Assembly (NCBI GenBank): GCA_963811825.1
Contig: CAWESS010000024.1
Span: 1 to 64,000, forward strand
Length of the DNA stretch: 64,000 nt
From: Fodinibacter sp963811825
GTDB lineage: Bacteria > Actinomycetota > Actinomycetes > Actinomycetales > Dermatophilaceae
Reading direction: 5' to 3'
Part shown: positions 1 to 8,500 of the stretch, one piece after another
How the letters are laid out: each line of letters starts with the position of its first letter
Position numbering within the stretch: the stretch's first letter is position 1
Notes under the pieces: model-generated
Told to the model about the DNA's origin: nothing
Database searches by the model: none
The model's input: only the letters and a program-made list of their open reading frames with translations
Program-made: the position numbers and the translations under genes

Positions 1-151
1 CGGCCTGGAGTTCGGTCACCCTCCACGGTGTCAGTGTCAGCGGCGAGATTTTCTGGGCGAGCACGGCCGCGTCCTTCTCATCGCGAGGGCGCACAGGCAG
101 GGCCATGTCATCACGGACTGGCGTTGCCGCAGTCAGTGCTCCGTCGGACAT
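1..151 (-). CDS. Hypothetical protein, N-terminal fragment cut by window edge
   Basis: An open frame starts with ATG at 151 and runs off the left edge, giving about 50 residues that begin MSDGALTAATPVRDDMALPV and end LTLTPWRVTELQA. The composition looks protein-like (mixed hydrophobic and charged residues, few Arg/Pro runs), unlike the shadow frames here. No Shine-Dalgarno is clear before the ATG, and a second ATG follows 15 codons later. I do not recognise the family. It would be transcribed leftward, away from the FG-GAP gene's 3' end. Confidence 0.35.
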   Translation of the reverse strand, partial: MSDGALTAATPVRDDMALPVRPRDEKDAAVLAQKISPLTLTPWRVTELQA

Positions 152-381
152 GCAATGGGGCGCGAGTCCGTTGGCCGCACGCCCAGCAGAGCGCAGCGCG
201 GGCACTGTTGCACGTCGGACGACGCACCCTCGACGACGCATCGCACATCGGCCGGATCAAGCGCCTGTTCGCGGCAAATCCGGTAAACGCCTCACGCTGA
301 TGTACGGAGCTTTGCGGGCTCGTCGCACGCGGCAATGCGAGGTATCCCTGAAGTCCGCCGATGCCGCCGATGCGGCGCTCG
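152..381. other. Intergenic stretch, no gene supported
   Basis: About 230 bp between the edge fragment and the stop of the FG-GAP gene. Short frames exist on both strands but are Arg/Pro-rich shadows without ribosome-binding sites. No convincing promoter, RNA or repeat was seen. Confidence 0.5.
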
Positions 382-1914
382 CTAGAACGACCAGGTCGGC
401 GCCCCGGGTACCGTTCCGTAGCCCAGTCCGGCCCGCTCGCCGGAGCTGAGCGTCACGGCCCGCAGTGGGCCAAGCTGGTCGCCGAAGGCCACCGCGCCGG
501 CATCCCGCGCGGCGCGGACGTCCTCACCTGGGATACCGACGACCAGGCGGCTGCCGGACGCTCCTGGTGGGTCGGATGACTCCTGGGTCGGGCCCGAGGC
601 CAGGGTGGCCCCGAAGCGGTCACCGGCCTCGACGTGGCCGCCCGTGACGTCCGCCTCGGTGACCTCGGTCATCGTGGTAGGGGCGCCGGAACCGCTCTCG
701 AACGTGATGAGGGCCCCGGCATCCTTGGCCACCCCGACGTCCTTGCCGGGGATCCCGACGACTAGGGCGAACCGCCGCGGCCCGGCCCTGAAGGCCAGCG
801 ACGACCCGAACCGGTCGTCGGCCGCGCCACTTCCAGGCACCCCAAGTCCTTCGTGAGAACCGTCCTGGTGCAGGAGCGTGGCCGCGCCGTCGGGCTCGCT
901 GACGATGACGGAGACCGCGGTCCCGACGTCACGACGGCTACCGATGTCCTCACCCGGCACTCCGATCGTCATTTGTTCGTAGTTGACGTCGATCGGTGCA
1001 CCCGCAGCGATGACGGCCGCCCCGAAGTTGTCCCCTGCCTCCGCGACACCGGGGATGGTGGGCGAGTTCTCGGTCCAGGACCCGCCGGTCCACCGAGAGT
1101 CCCTGAACGTCAGGGACATCACCGCGCCGGCGTCGGCGAGGCTGCCGACGTCCTCGCGAGGCATCCCCGCCAGGAGGTTGAAGCCACCGCCTGGCGCGAG
1201 CACCGACCCGAGGCGGTCGCCTGTCTCGGCGGTCCCCGCGACGCCGGGAGTGTCCTGGTTGACCACGACCGGTGCACCGAGAACACCATCGGGGATGGGG
1301 TAGGCCACGATCGCTCCAGCGCCCGGGTGCCCGTTGACCGGGTAACCAGGCAGCCCCACGGCGAGCATGGTCGGGCGCTGCTGGAAGGAATAGGGCGTGA
1401 AGATCGTCAAGGCCGCTCCGAACTCCGCACCGGTCTTCTTCGTCGGTGTGGGCACGAGCGAGATGTCCACAGGGCGGTATCCGCGTGGGCTCCCCAAGGC
1501 GATGAGCACCGCCCCAGTGCCGGCGTGACCGGGCGCTCCGATCACCAGGTCGGCACAACGATCACCGTTGAGCTCGGTCACCAGGACCGCGGCACCGAAT
1601 CGGTCGCCGGGTCCGGGGGTCCACGCGCCCAGCGTGGTCGCCGTCAGCACGGTCCCCCCACCTGCGGTGAACCGCATGTCGACGGCGCCCCCGCCCGGGT
1701 ATGACGGCATCCCCACCACCACCTCCGGCACGCCGTCGCCGTCCAGGTCACCCGTCACGGGGAAGCTGGTCGCCTCGCAACCCACGATGGGGGCCGAGGC
1801 CGTGGATGCCGTTGGTGCCGTCACGCGGGTCGCCGCGCCGAGCGCCGGCTGCGCCAAGGCGCATGCCATCACCACGACCGGGACCCCGAGCATCCCGCTC
1901 AGTGCGCTTCGCAC
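382..1914 (-). CDS. Secreted FG-GAP repeat (integrin alpha-like beta-propeller) protein
   Basis: A protein of 510 residues. I chose the GTG at 1914 because an AGGAGG lies six bases upstream and because it gives a clean signal peptide (residues about 1-28: charged start, hydrophobic core, ALGA cleavage region). The mature part is built of about seven repeats with the FG-GAP pattern: DLDGDGVPEVVVG near the start, then units such as GDRFGAAVLV and GDNFGAAVIA, each followed by an acidic loop and a VVGIPGEDVG or VIGAPGHAG strand. The family folds as a calcium-binding beta-propeller and usually mediates surface adhesion or binding. No enzyme motif, anchor or sorting signal is visible, so it is probably released or loosely wall-bound. 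Ligand unknown. Confidence 0.85.
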   Translation of the reverse strand: MRSALSGMLGVPVVVMACALAQPALGAATRVTAPTASTASAPIVGCEATSFPVTGDLDGDGVPEVVVGMPSYPGGGAVDMRFTAGGGTVLTATTLGAWTPGPGDRFGAAVLVTELNGDRCADLVIGAPGHAGTGAVLIALGSPRGYRPVDISLVPTPTKKTGAEFGAALTIFTPYSFQQRPTMLAVGLPGYPVNGHPGAGAIVAYPIPDGVLGAPVVVNQDTPGVAGTAETGDRLGSVLAPGGGFNLLAGMPREDVGSLADAGAVMSLTFRDSRWTGGSWTENSPTIPGVAEAGDNFGAAVIAAGAPIDVNYEQMTIGVPGEDIGSRRDVGTAVSVIVSEPDGAATLLHQDGSHEGLGVPGSGAADDRFGSSLAFRAGPRRFALVVGIPGKDVGVAKDAGALITFESGSGAPTTMTEVTEADVTGGHVEAGDRFGATLASGPTQESSDPPGASGSRLVVGIPGEDVRAARDAGAVAFGDQLGPLRAVTLSSGERAGLGYGTVPGAPTWSF

Positions 1915-1990
1915 ATCGCCCCTCCTTGCGGCACCCGTCAGCATCTGGCCTTGCAGCAAGTCACCCAGGGCCGCGCCATCACCCACCATA

Positions 1991-2013
1991 GGCCACCCCG
2001 CTATGGGGTGGCC
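1991..2013 (-). promoter_or_regulatory. Inverted repeat in the leader of the FG-GAP gene
   Basis: A perfect 9-bp inverted repeat, GGCCACCCC and GGGGTGGCC around a 5-nt loop, lies 77 bp upstream of the GTG start. The remaining 1915-2303 sequence contains no gene I can support. The leader between this hairpin and the ribosome-binding site is G-rich and could fold. It may be an attenuator, an operator or a structured RNA element; it matched no riboswitch class I could confirm by eye. Confidence 0.4.
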
Positions 2014-2303
2014 GACGTGTTGCGACGTTCCACATCTACAGCGCCGGCTCAGCCCGAGGAGGCCACCCAAGGATGCCCGCCGCTCCGTCCGCTCATCGGC
2101 AGTTGAGGACGGGTCACCGACATGCCCCGGATGGTCGGCGACCCTCGACATGTCCGCGAAGGACTGCCCACCCTGTCGCGCCCTCAGTGGTTGCGGCGCC
2201 GTCGACGTGTCGTGCGTACCGCTCCTCGGTGACGTGCAGGACGCGACCCGGGTGACGGTCACCGCCGCCCTCTGACCTTGGGGCCGTCCGGGCTACACCC
2301 GGC

Positions 2304-2350
2304 AAACCCGAGGTTCGCACGGGATGACAACCCTTGCGGACCTCGGGTTT
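2304..2350 (-). terminator. Large hairpin downstream of the serine hydrolase
   Basis: Perfect 11-bp arms AAACCCGAGGT (2304-2314) and ACCTCGGGTTT (2340-2350) enclose a 25-nt loop that can itself pair (CGCA..GGG with CCC.TGCG). It sits just past the stop of the leftward serine hydrolase gene and lacks a U-tract, as is common for actinobacterial terminators. The right arm is shared with a dispersed 39-bp repeat. Confidence 0.6.
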
Positions 2351-2379
2351 CCCTCATGGGGAGGAAAAGCTGGGGTCAG
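2341..2379 (-). repeat. Dispersed 39-bp gene-end repeat, copy 1
   Basis: This 39-bp block is repeated at 39878-39916 in the opposite orientation with 38/39 identity. Read on the minus strand it begins with CTGA, which supplies the stop codon of the serine hydrolase, continues CCCCAGCTTTTCC and forms a small hairpin (TTTTCCTC / GAGGGAAA around CCCAT). The single difference between the copies turns a C-G pair into a U-G pair, so the RNA hairpin is kept. Confidence 0.75.
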
Positions 2380-3731
2380 CCCTCGGCGGGCTTCAGCGCG
2401 ACGAGCTCGGCAACGAGCTCGTCGGTGCGCAGCTGGTCGGACTCGAGCTCCGGGGTGAAGCCCAGGCGCACGACGACGAGCTGTGCGGACGGCACGACGT
2501 AGACCTTCTGGCCGTCGTGCCCGCTGGCCCAGTAGGCGTCCTCGGGCAGCTGGGGGTCGACGAGGCTGCCGTCGGCCTTCTTGTTGACCCACCACCCGGC
2601 GGCGTAACCCGCCTCCTCCGTCTGGCGCACCTCGGCGACGGTCGTCGAGGCCGCCATCCACCCCTCGGGCAGGAGGCGCTCCCCGGCCCACACCCCGTCC
2701 TGGAGGGCGAACTGACCGATCGTCGCCCAGTCGCGCGGAGTGGCCCACAGGTACGAGCTGCACACGGGGGTCCCGGTGGCGTCGACCTCCAACGTCGCCG
2801 AGGTCAGGCCGAGGGGTGCGAACAGCTGCTGCCGCGGGAGGTCGGCGTCCGGCGCGTCGGCCAGGTCGGTGAGGACACTGCACAGGATGTTCGTGCCGCC
2901 GCTCGTGTACTGCTGGTAGGTGCCCGGCTGGTGCGCCAGGGGTTGGCTCGCGGCGAACCGGGCCATGTCGGGCTCGGCGTACAACATCTGGGTGATCGCG
3001 GTTCCGAGGGAGTAGGTCTCGTCCCAGGTCAGGCCGCTCGTGCCTCGCATGAGCTGGTCGACCGTGATGGCCCTGCGCTCGTCGGTCCACTCCGGGAGCA
3101 GTGAGTCGTCGGTGATCGCGATGCGCTCCTGCGCCACCATCCGCCCGACGAGCAGGTTCCCGACGCTCTTGCTCATCGACCACCCCAGCTGCGGGGTCTC
3201 CTGGTCGAACCCTGCGGCATAGCGCTCGCCCACGAGCTTGCCGTCCTTGAGCACCACGATCCCGCGGGTGCCGAGTTCGGCGACCCGCTCAGCCGGGAGT
3301 CCGTCGCCGAAGGCGCGCCCGATCGCTGCGTCGATCGCGGGATCCGGCGCCGGTGCCTCGGCCGTGGACAGCGGGTTGGTGTCCGGGAGGACCTTGGTGG
3401 CCTCACCGAGGTCGGTCGGTCGCTCGGCACCCACCGTGCACCCGAAGCCGCGGGTGTACCAGGCCTTCTGGGTCGACAGCGTGAACAGGATCTGCGAGGT
3501 GCTCGAGCGACCCGCCTCGTTCACGTAGCCGGTGAGGAACGGCACGAGAGGGTTGTCCGGCAGGTCGGACTCGGGGTCGTCACGACCGGCCACCAGGGTC
3601 ACGGCACACGAGTTGTGCGCGGCGTACCCGGTCCCGGTCTCGAGCAGCGGGCGGGCGTAGAAGTACCCGCCCACGACCGCGGCGATGACGAGGACGAGGA
3701 GGGCCGCGACGATGCGGAGGGCCAGGCGCAT
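2376..3731 (-). CDS. Membrane-anchored serine hydrolase, beta-lactamase/PBP-like family
   Basis: A protein of 451 residues. Residues 7-24 form an uncleaved signal anchor. The catalytic SxxK tetrad is at about 185-188 (GWSMSKSVGNLL), a Tyr-containing YTSGGTN motif follows further on, and GHDGQ lies near the C-terminus in the place of the KTG triad. This pattern resembles class C beta-lactamase-like hydrolases such as 6-aminohexanoate-dimer hydrolase and esterases, so substrate cannot be read from sequence. The ATG at 3731 is preceded at 13 nt by TAGCGT, the leaderless-promoter spacing seen repeatedly in this window. The stop codon lies inside the 39-bp repeat. Confidence 0.8.
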   Translation of the reverse strand: MRLALRIVAALLVLVIAAVVGGYFYARPLLETGTGYAAHNSCAVTLVAGRDDPESDLPDNPLVPFLTGYVNEAGRSSTSQILFTLSTQKAWYTRGFGCTVGAERPTDLGEATKVLPDTNPLSTAEAPAPDPAIDAAIGRAFGDGLPAERVAELGTRGIVVLKDGKLVGERYAAGFDQETPQLGWSMSKSVGNLLVGRMVAQERIAITDDSLLPEWTDERRAITVDQLMRGTSGLTWDETYSLGTAITQMLYAEPDMARFAASQPLAHQPGTYQQYTSGGTNILCSVLTDLADAPDADLPRQQLFAPLGLTSATLEVDATGTPVCSSYLWATPRDWATIGQFALQDGVWAGERLLPEGWMAASTTVAEVRQTEEAGYAAGWWVNKKADGSLVDPQLPEDAYWASGHDGQKVYVVPSAQLVVVRLGFTPELESDQLRTDELVAELVALKPAEG

Positions 3732-3808
3732 GCGCGGGACGCTACCGCGTGGAACCGGGAACGGTTGAGAAATCTCCTTGGTGCGCCAGTGCCGCGGACG
3801 CGCCGAGG

Positions 3809-5924
3809 TCAGCTGCGCGAACCCCCGGGCCCGGTGACGACGACGTCGACGCCATCGGGCGCCGCGACCGCAACGACCTCCCCTGCAGCGTCCACCTCGA
3901 CGGAGAGCGGCCTTCCACCGACGCGAAGGCCCTCGACGCGCAGCCCGCCGAACGGGCTGTCCGGAAGTGGCGACAGCTCGATGCGCCCGTTCGGCACGTC
4001 GGCTCGCAGGCCGAGCACCGTCGACAGCAGGAGTCCAGCGGATGCCGCGGCCCAGGCCTGCGGTCGGCAGCTCGCCGGGTAGGGCGCCGGGGCGCCCCCA
4101 ACGGGCTCTGCGCCGAACAGCTCGGGCCAGCGGTAGCCGCTCGCCGAGGCGACATCGACGAGGGCGGCGATCGCGCTCGAGGCCTCGACCGTGTGTCCGG
4201 AGCGGGCCAGGCCCAGCGCGCAGATGGCGGTGTCGTGGGTCCACACCGAGCCGGTGTGGTAACCGAGCGGGTTGTAGGCGGGGTTGTCCGCGGAGAGGGT
4301 GCGGATGCCGAGTGGCCCGAGCACGGCAGCCGAGCCGAGCGTGCGGGCGACCCGGGCACTCTCGGCGGTCGAGAGCATGCCCGTGCCCAACGTGTGGCCC
4401 ATGTTGCTGCCCACCCCGTCGACCGGTTGCCCCGCTCCGTCGAGCGCCATGGCCAGCACCCGGCCCTGCAGCCCGTCGACCCAGAAGCGGTCTCGCACGC
4501 GGTCGGAGAGGTCGGCTGCCCAGCGCCGCCATGCCGTGGCGTCCTCGCCGAAGGCGACCTCGAGAAGGTCGGCGGCACCCCGGGCGGCCTCCACGGCGTA
4601 ACCCTGCGTCTCCACGAGCGCGATCGGCCCGGTCGCGATCGACCCGTCGGCGGTGCGCATCGCGTCGCCGGAGTCCTTCCACCCCTGGTTGACCAGCCCC
4701 GTGCCGGAGGCGTCGTGGTAGCGCAGCAGCCCGTCGTCGTTCGCCTCGGCGGCGCGGCGCAGCCACCCCAGGGCCGCATCGAGAGCCGGCCGCAGCGCGG
4801 CGACGTCGGCGCGGGGCAGGCCCCACCGCCAGGCGTCGTGCAGGAGGCAGACCCAGAGCGGGGTGGCGTCGACCGTGCCGTAGTAGGTGGGAGGCAGGAC
4901 GAAGTGGCCCGGGTCCACGAATGCCGTGCGCCGCACCTCGTGGAGGATCTTGCCGGGCTCCTCGGCCGCTTCGACGTCGTAGCGAGTGCCCTGCCTCCGG
5001 GCCAGGGCGCGCAGCGTCCCCCGGGCGAGGTCGGTGCCGAAGGGGAGGGTCATCCGCGCGGCCCAGAGCGAGTCGCGCCCGAAGAGCGTGAGGTACCACG
5101 GCGATCCGGCCGCCGCGAAGACGTCGTCGGTGTCGAGGGGGTCGGTGAGGAGGAGGTGCTCGAGGTCGAGCAGGGAATGCTGGACGGTGGCGCCGAGCCG
5201 CGTGTCCTGAGAGGTGACGCGCACGGCATCCCAGCCGACGCGACCGGCGCCGGGCCCGGCGTCGAAGGGGGTGCGCGATGACGCGCTCGATGGTGATCTC
5301 GAGGCGCAGGGTCGCGCTGGCGCCGGGGGCGAGCACCACCGGCCATCGCGCGACGAGGACACCGCCGTGGACGCGCGCCTCCCCGCCGTGAGCGACCACG
5401 GTGGTCAGGTGACGGGCGTCGGCCCAGGCGCCGCGGTCATCCCCAAGGGACACCGGCAGCGGTGCACCAGAGGCCGACCCTGTCTTCACGGCATGCAGCT
5501 CGGCACCGTCACCGTGCGCGGCCACCTCGACGACGCAGCGCACCTCGGTGGCGGCGCTTGAGGTGACGACGATGTCCTCCACCATGCCGGTCGCGCCCAG
5601 AGTGCGCCGGCGCCGCACCTCCACGGTGGGGTCGGGGCCCGGGTCACCGACGTTGCGGGCGAGCAGCAGGCACTCGGTGGTTGGTCCTGCGGTGGACGCC
5701 ACGACGGGCACCGGGGGGATGCCGTCGACGGTGAGGGTGAGGTGGTCGAGAACCCGGCGGTCGTCGACGAACAGGCCGGTCGCACCGCCGTCCTCGGTCG
5801 ACGCGTCGATGTCACCCGATGGGTGCGACAGGCAGGTGAGGGTGCCGTGCACGGCGACCTCGAGCAGGTGCAGCCACGGCTGGCTGGAGCGCACCCGGGG
5901 GTCGGTGGTCGCGGGCTCATTCAC
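3809..5924 (-). CDS. Glycogen debranching / MGH1-like glycoside hydrolase (frameshifted)
   Basis: About 700 residues. The N-terminal domain is of the glycogen-debranching N-terminal type (TGLFVDDRRVLDHLTL, then beta-rich sequence). The C-terminal (alpha/alpha)6 barrel, related to amylo-alpha-1,6-glucosidases and mannosylglycerate hydrolases, shows LTLFGRDSLWAARM, GRYHDASG-like and NQGWKDSGDAM motifs and a NPLGYHTGSVWTHD segment. The reading frame breaks near 5268 at a run of five G, most likely a base-calling error. The start is uncertain (GTG 5924, or one further upstream). It is transcribed divergently from the LacI gene across two operators, so it probably acts inside the cell on sugar delivered by the neighbouring ABC importer. 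Confidence 0.75.
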
Positions 5925-6006
5925 GGGATACCCCCGGGTCCAGCGTGTACCGGGGGGAGATGTTGACACGTCAGGGTGGCCTGGGTCACAGTTGGACCCT
6001 ACCGGT

Positions 6007-6018
6007 TTGATCGTTCAA
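6007..6018. promoter_or_regulatory. LacI-type operator O1
   Basis: TTGATCGTTCAA is a near-palindrome with the central CG typical of LacI-family operators. It is the exact reverse complement of the site at 6062-6073. Both lie in the 168-bp divergent region between the glycosidase and lacI-like genes, 55 bp apart start to start, suiting repression of both directions by looping. Confidence 0.7.
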
Positions 6019-6061
6019 ATCCCACCCCTCCATCCAAGTTTGAGGTCCGGCGCGGGGGGTA

Positions 6062-6073
6062 TTGAACGATCAA
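6062..6073. promoter_or_regulatory. LacI-type operator O2
   Basis: TTGAACGATCAA, the inverted copy of O1. It ends 19 bp before the ATG of the LacI-family gene, so the repressor probably regulates itself as well as the divergent glycosidase. Confidence 0.7.
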
Positions 6074-6092
6074 GAAGTGTGAGAGGACGACG

Positions 6093-7145
6093 ATGACCTC
6101 GGATGGAACGCCCCAGCGCGTGACGATCCTCGACGTGGCCCGCCGGGCGGCCGTGTCCCGGCAGACGGTCAGCAACGCCCTCACCCACCCCCACCGTCTC
6201 CGCCCCGACACCCTCGAGCGCGTGCTGGCGACGATCGCCGCCCTCGGCTACCGGCCGTCGTCGTCCGCCCAGTCGCTTCGTTCGCAGCGGGCGGGGGCCA
6301 TCGGCGTCGAGGTCAACACCCTGGGGCCCCGCTCGCACAACGAGACGATGGCGCCCTTCCTGGCCTCGCTGGGCATGCGCGCCGGCAACCACGGGGCGCA
6401 CGTCGTGCCGTTCGGGTCACCCGAGGACTCCCCGATGCTCCAGGGCTACCGCCAGATGTGGGCGCGCCAGCTGGTCGACGCGTTCGTCATCGCCGACACC
6501 CACCACGGCGACCCGCGCCCGGCCTGGCTGGAGGAGAACGGCATCCCGTTCGCGTCCTTCGGCCGGGTCTGGGACGACCCGACGTTCACGTGCTGGGTCG
6601 ACGTCGACGGAGCCGCCGGTACTCGCGCCGCGGTCGAGCACTGCGTGGGGGCCGGCTACCGCACCGTCGCCTTCCTCGGCTGGCCCGAGGGCTCGGTCGT
6701 CGGTGAGAGCCGGCGCCGCGGCTGGGTCGAGGGGTGCGCGGATGCCGGGGATGGCCGCGACCCCGTGGCCGGACCAGAGGCGGTTGCCGCCCAGGACCTC
6801 GATCAGGCCAGGGCGGCCGCCCGGGTGCTGCTCGCCGAGATCGGCCCCGGCGACGCCGTCGTGTGCGCCTCCGACATCCTCGCGCTCGGGGTCCACCACG
6901 AGCTCCTCACCGCAGGGCTCCGCCCCGGCGCCGACGTGGGCATCGTCGGCTTCGACGGCTCGGAGAACGCCCTGATGCACCACCTCACGAGCGTCGCGCA
7001 GCCGCTCGACCGCATCGCCGAGCGCGTGCTCGGCCTCCTCCACGACGCCATGGCAGGACGTCCCTGCCCCGCCGGCGGCGTGCTCCTCGAACCGACCCTC
7101 ACCGTGGGCCGCACCACCGACCGGGCCCGACCACCTGACCGCTGA
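6093..7145 (+). CDS. LacI-family transcriptional regulator
   Basis: A protein of 350 residues, the usual LacI length. The helix-turn-helix is at about residues 10-30 (VTILDVARRAAVSRQTVSNA), followed by the hinge region (LGYRPSSSAQSLRS). A periplasmic-binding-protein-like effector domain follows, with SFGRVWDDP, VCASDILALGV and GIVGFDGSE segments. A GAGAGGA ribosome-binding site precedes the ATG. Two inverted operators lie just upstream and a sugar ABC importer follows after 80 bp. The likely role is local repressor of the importer and debranching-like glycosidase, relieved by a sugar. The effector is unknown. Confidence 0.9.
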   Translation: MTSDGTPQRVTILDVARRAAVSRQTVSNALTHPHRLRPDTLERVLATIAALGYRPSSSAQSLRSQRAGAIGVEVNTLGPRSHNETMAPFLASLGMRAGNHGAHVVPFGSPEDSPMLQGYRQMWARQLVDAFVIADTHHGDPRPAWLEENGIPFASFGRVWDDPTFTCWVDVDGAAGTRAAVEHCVGAGYRTVAFLGWPEGSVVGESRRRGWVEGCADAGDGRDPVAGPEAVAAQDLDQARAAARVLLAEIGPGDAVVCASDILALGVHHELLTAGLRPGADVGIVGFDGSENALMHHLTSVAQPLDRIAERVLGLLHDAMAGRPCPAGGVLLEPTLTVGRTTDRARPPDR

Positions 7146-7225
7146 CCGGACCCCGATGGACCGGCGACCCCCCACGCAGCACGACCGCCCCTGCACGACC
7201 TTCATGACCCGACAAAGGAGTCCCC

Positions 7226-8500
7226 GTGAATCAGCCCCGCCGCCCGCGCCGCACCACGACCCTCGCCCTCACGCTCGCTCTCGGCGGCGCGCTGCTCGCC
7301 TCCGCCTGTGGAGGGGGTGGCGGTTTCGAGGAGGAGTCGGCATCGAGCGCACCGGCGTCCGCCAGCGGGCCCGTTGACCTCAAGATGCTCTTCGCGCTCC
7401 TCGGGTGACGCCGAGACCGACGCCGTCAAGGCGGCGGCGGACGCCTGGGCCAAGAAGCGGGCAACAAGGTGACCGTCACGGTGGCCAGCGACATGAACCA
7501 GCAGCTGGCACAGGGGTTCGCGAGCGGCAAGCCCGCCGGACATGTTCTACATGGACGCCTCCCAGCTACGCCAACTACGCGAAGGACGGCAGCCTCTACC
7601 CCTACGCCGACCAGATCGAGGACAACGAGGACTTCTACGAGCCGCTGCGCGAGACCTTCACCTACGAGGGCAAGCAGTACTGCGTCCCCAAGGACTTCTC
7701 GACCCTGGCGCTGCAGATCAACACCGACGCGTGGACAGAAGGCGGGCCTCACCGACGCCGACGTACCGAAGACCTGGGTCGACCTCAGACCGTGGCCAAG
7801 AAGCTCACCACCGGCGGCCAGGTGGGCCTCGGGCGTCGACGGGCATCGACCGCGTCGGCGTCTTCGTCGTGCAGAACGGGGGCTGGTGGGTCAACGAGGA
7901 CGGCACCAAGGCGACCGGCTCCGAACACCGAGGTCACGCGAGGCGCTGGCCTACGTGCAGAAGAACGTCAAGGAGGGCAAGTTCGCAGATCGCTCCAACG
8001 AGCTCGACTCGGGCTGGGGCGGTGAGGCCTTCGGCACCAGGAAGGCCGCGATGACGATCGAGGGCAACTGGATCAAGGGCGCCGCTCAGAAGGACTACGC
8101 GGACGTGAAGTACAAGACCGTCGAGCTGCCCGAAGGACCCGAGGGCAAGGGCACCCTGTCAGTTCACCGAGTGCTGGGGCGTCGCCGACCGACTCCAAGG
8201 CCCAGGCCCAGGCGGTCGACCTCGTGAAGTCACTGAGCCGTGGAGCAGCAGCTGGCGTTCGCGGACGCCTTCGGCGTGATCCCGAGCCGCCAGTCCGCCG
8301 CCGAGCAGTACAAGGCAGAAGTTCCCCGAGGACGCTGCCTTCATCGCGGGGGCCGAGTACGGCCACGGCCCGATCAACCGGCCCGGCATGGACCAGGTCG
8401 TCGCCGACATCAACTCCAAGCTCGAGAACCTCGAGGGCGCGAACCTCGAGCAGGTCCTCAAGTCCTTCGACACCAACGCCAGCCGGCGCTCGAGAAGTGA
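7226..8500 (+). CDS. Sugar ABC transporter substrate-binding lipoprotein (multiple frameshifts)
   Basis: GTG start at 7226 behind AAAGGAG. The N-terminus is a lipoprotein signal with lipobox LLASAC, then a Ser/Ala-rich linker. Pieced across frames the protein reads as a family-1 extracellular binding protein: VTVTVASDMNQQLAQGF, KQYCVPKDFSTLALQINTDA, FGTRKAAMTIEGNWI and AFADAFGVIPSR. It captures a carbohydrate outside the membrane for the two permeases that follow. At least ten single-base gains or losses break the frame (for example near 7397, 7459, 7537, 7739, 7784 and 8160). The amino-acid sense survives on both sides of each, so they look like sequence errors rather than decay. Confidence 0.8.

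Noticed and set aside
2304..2379. Insertion-sequence terminal inverted repeat
   Set aside because: No transposase gene, target-site duplication or paired opposite end was found; the element fits a terminator-like repeat better.
2376..5969. A 1197-residue fusion of glycosidase N-terminus and serine hydrolase
   Set aside because: The frame stays open only because of the indel near 5268 and GC bias. The middle is Arg-rich shadow sequence, and each half has its own start, stop and motifs.
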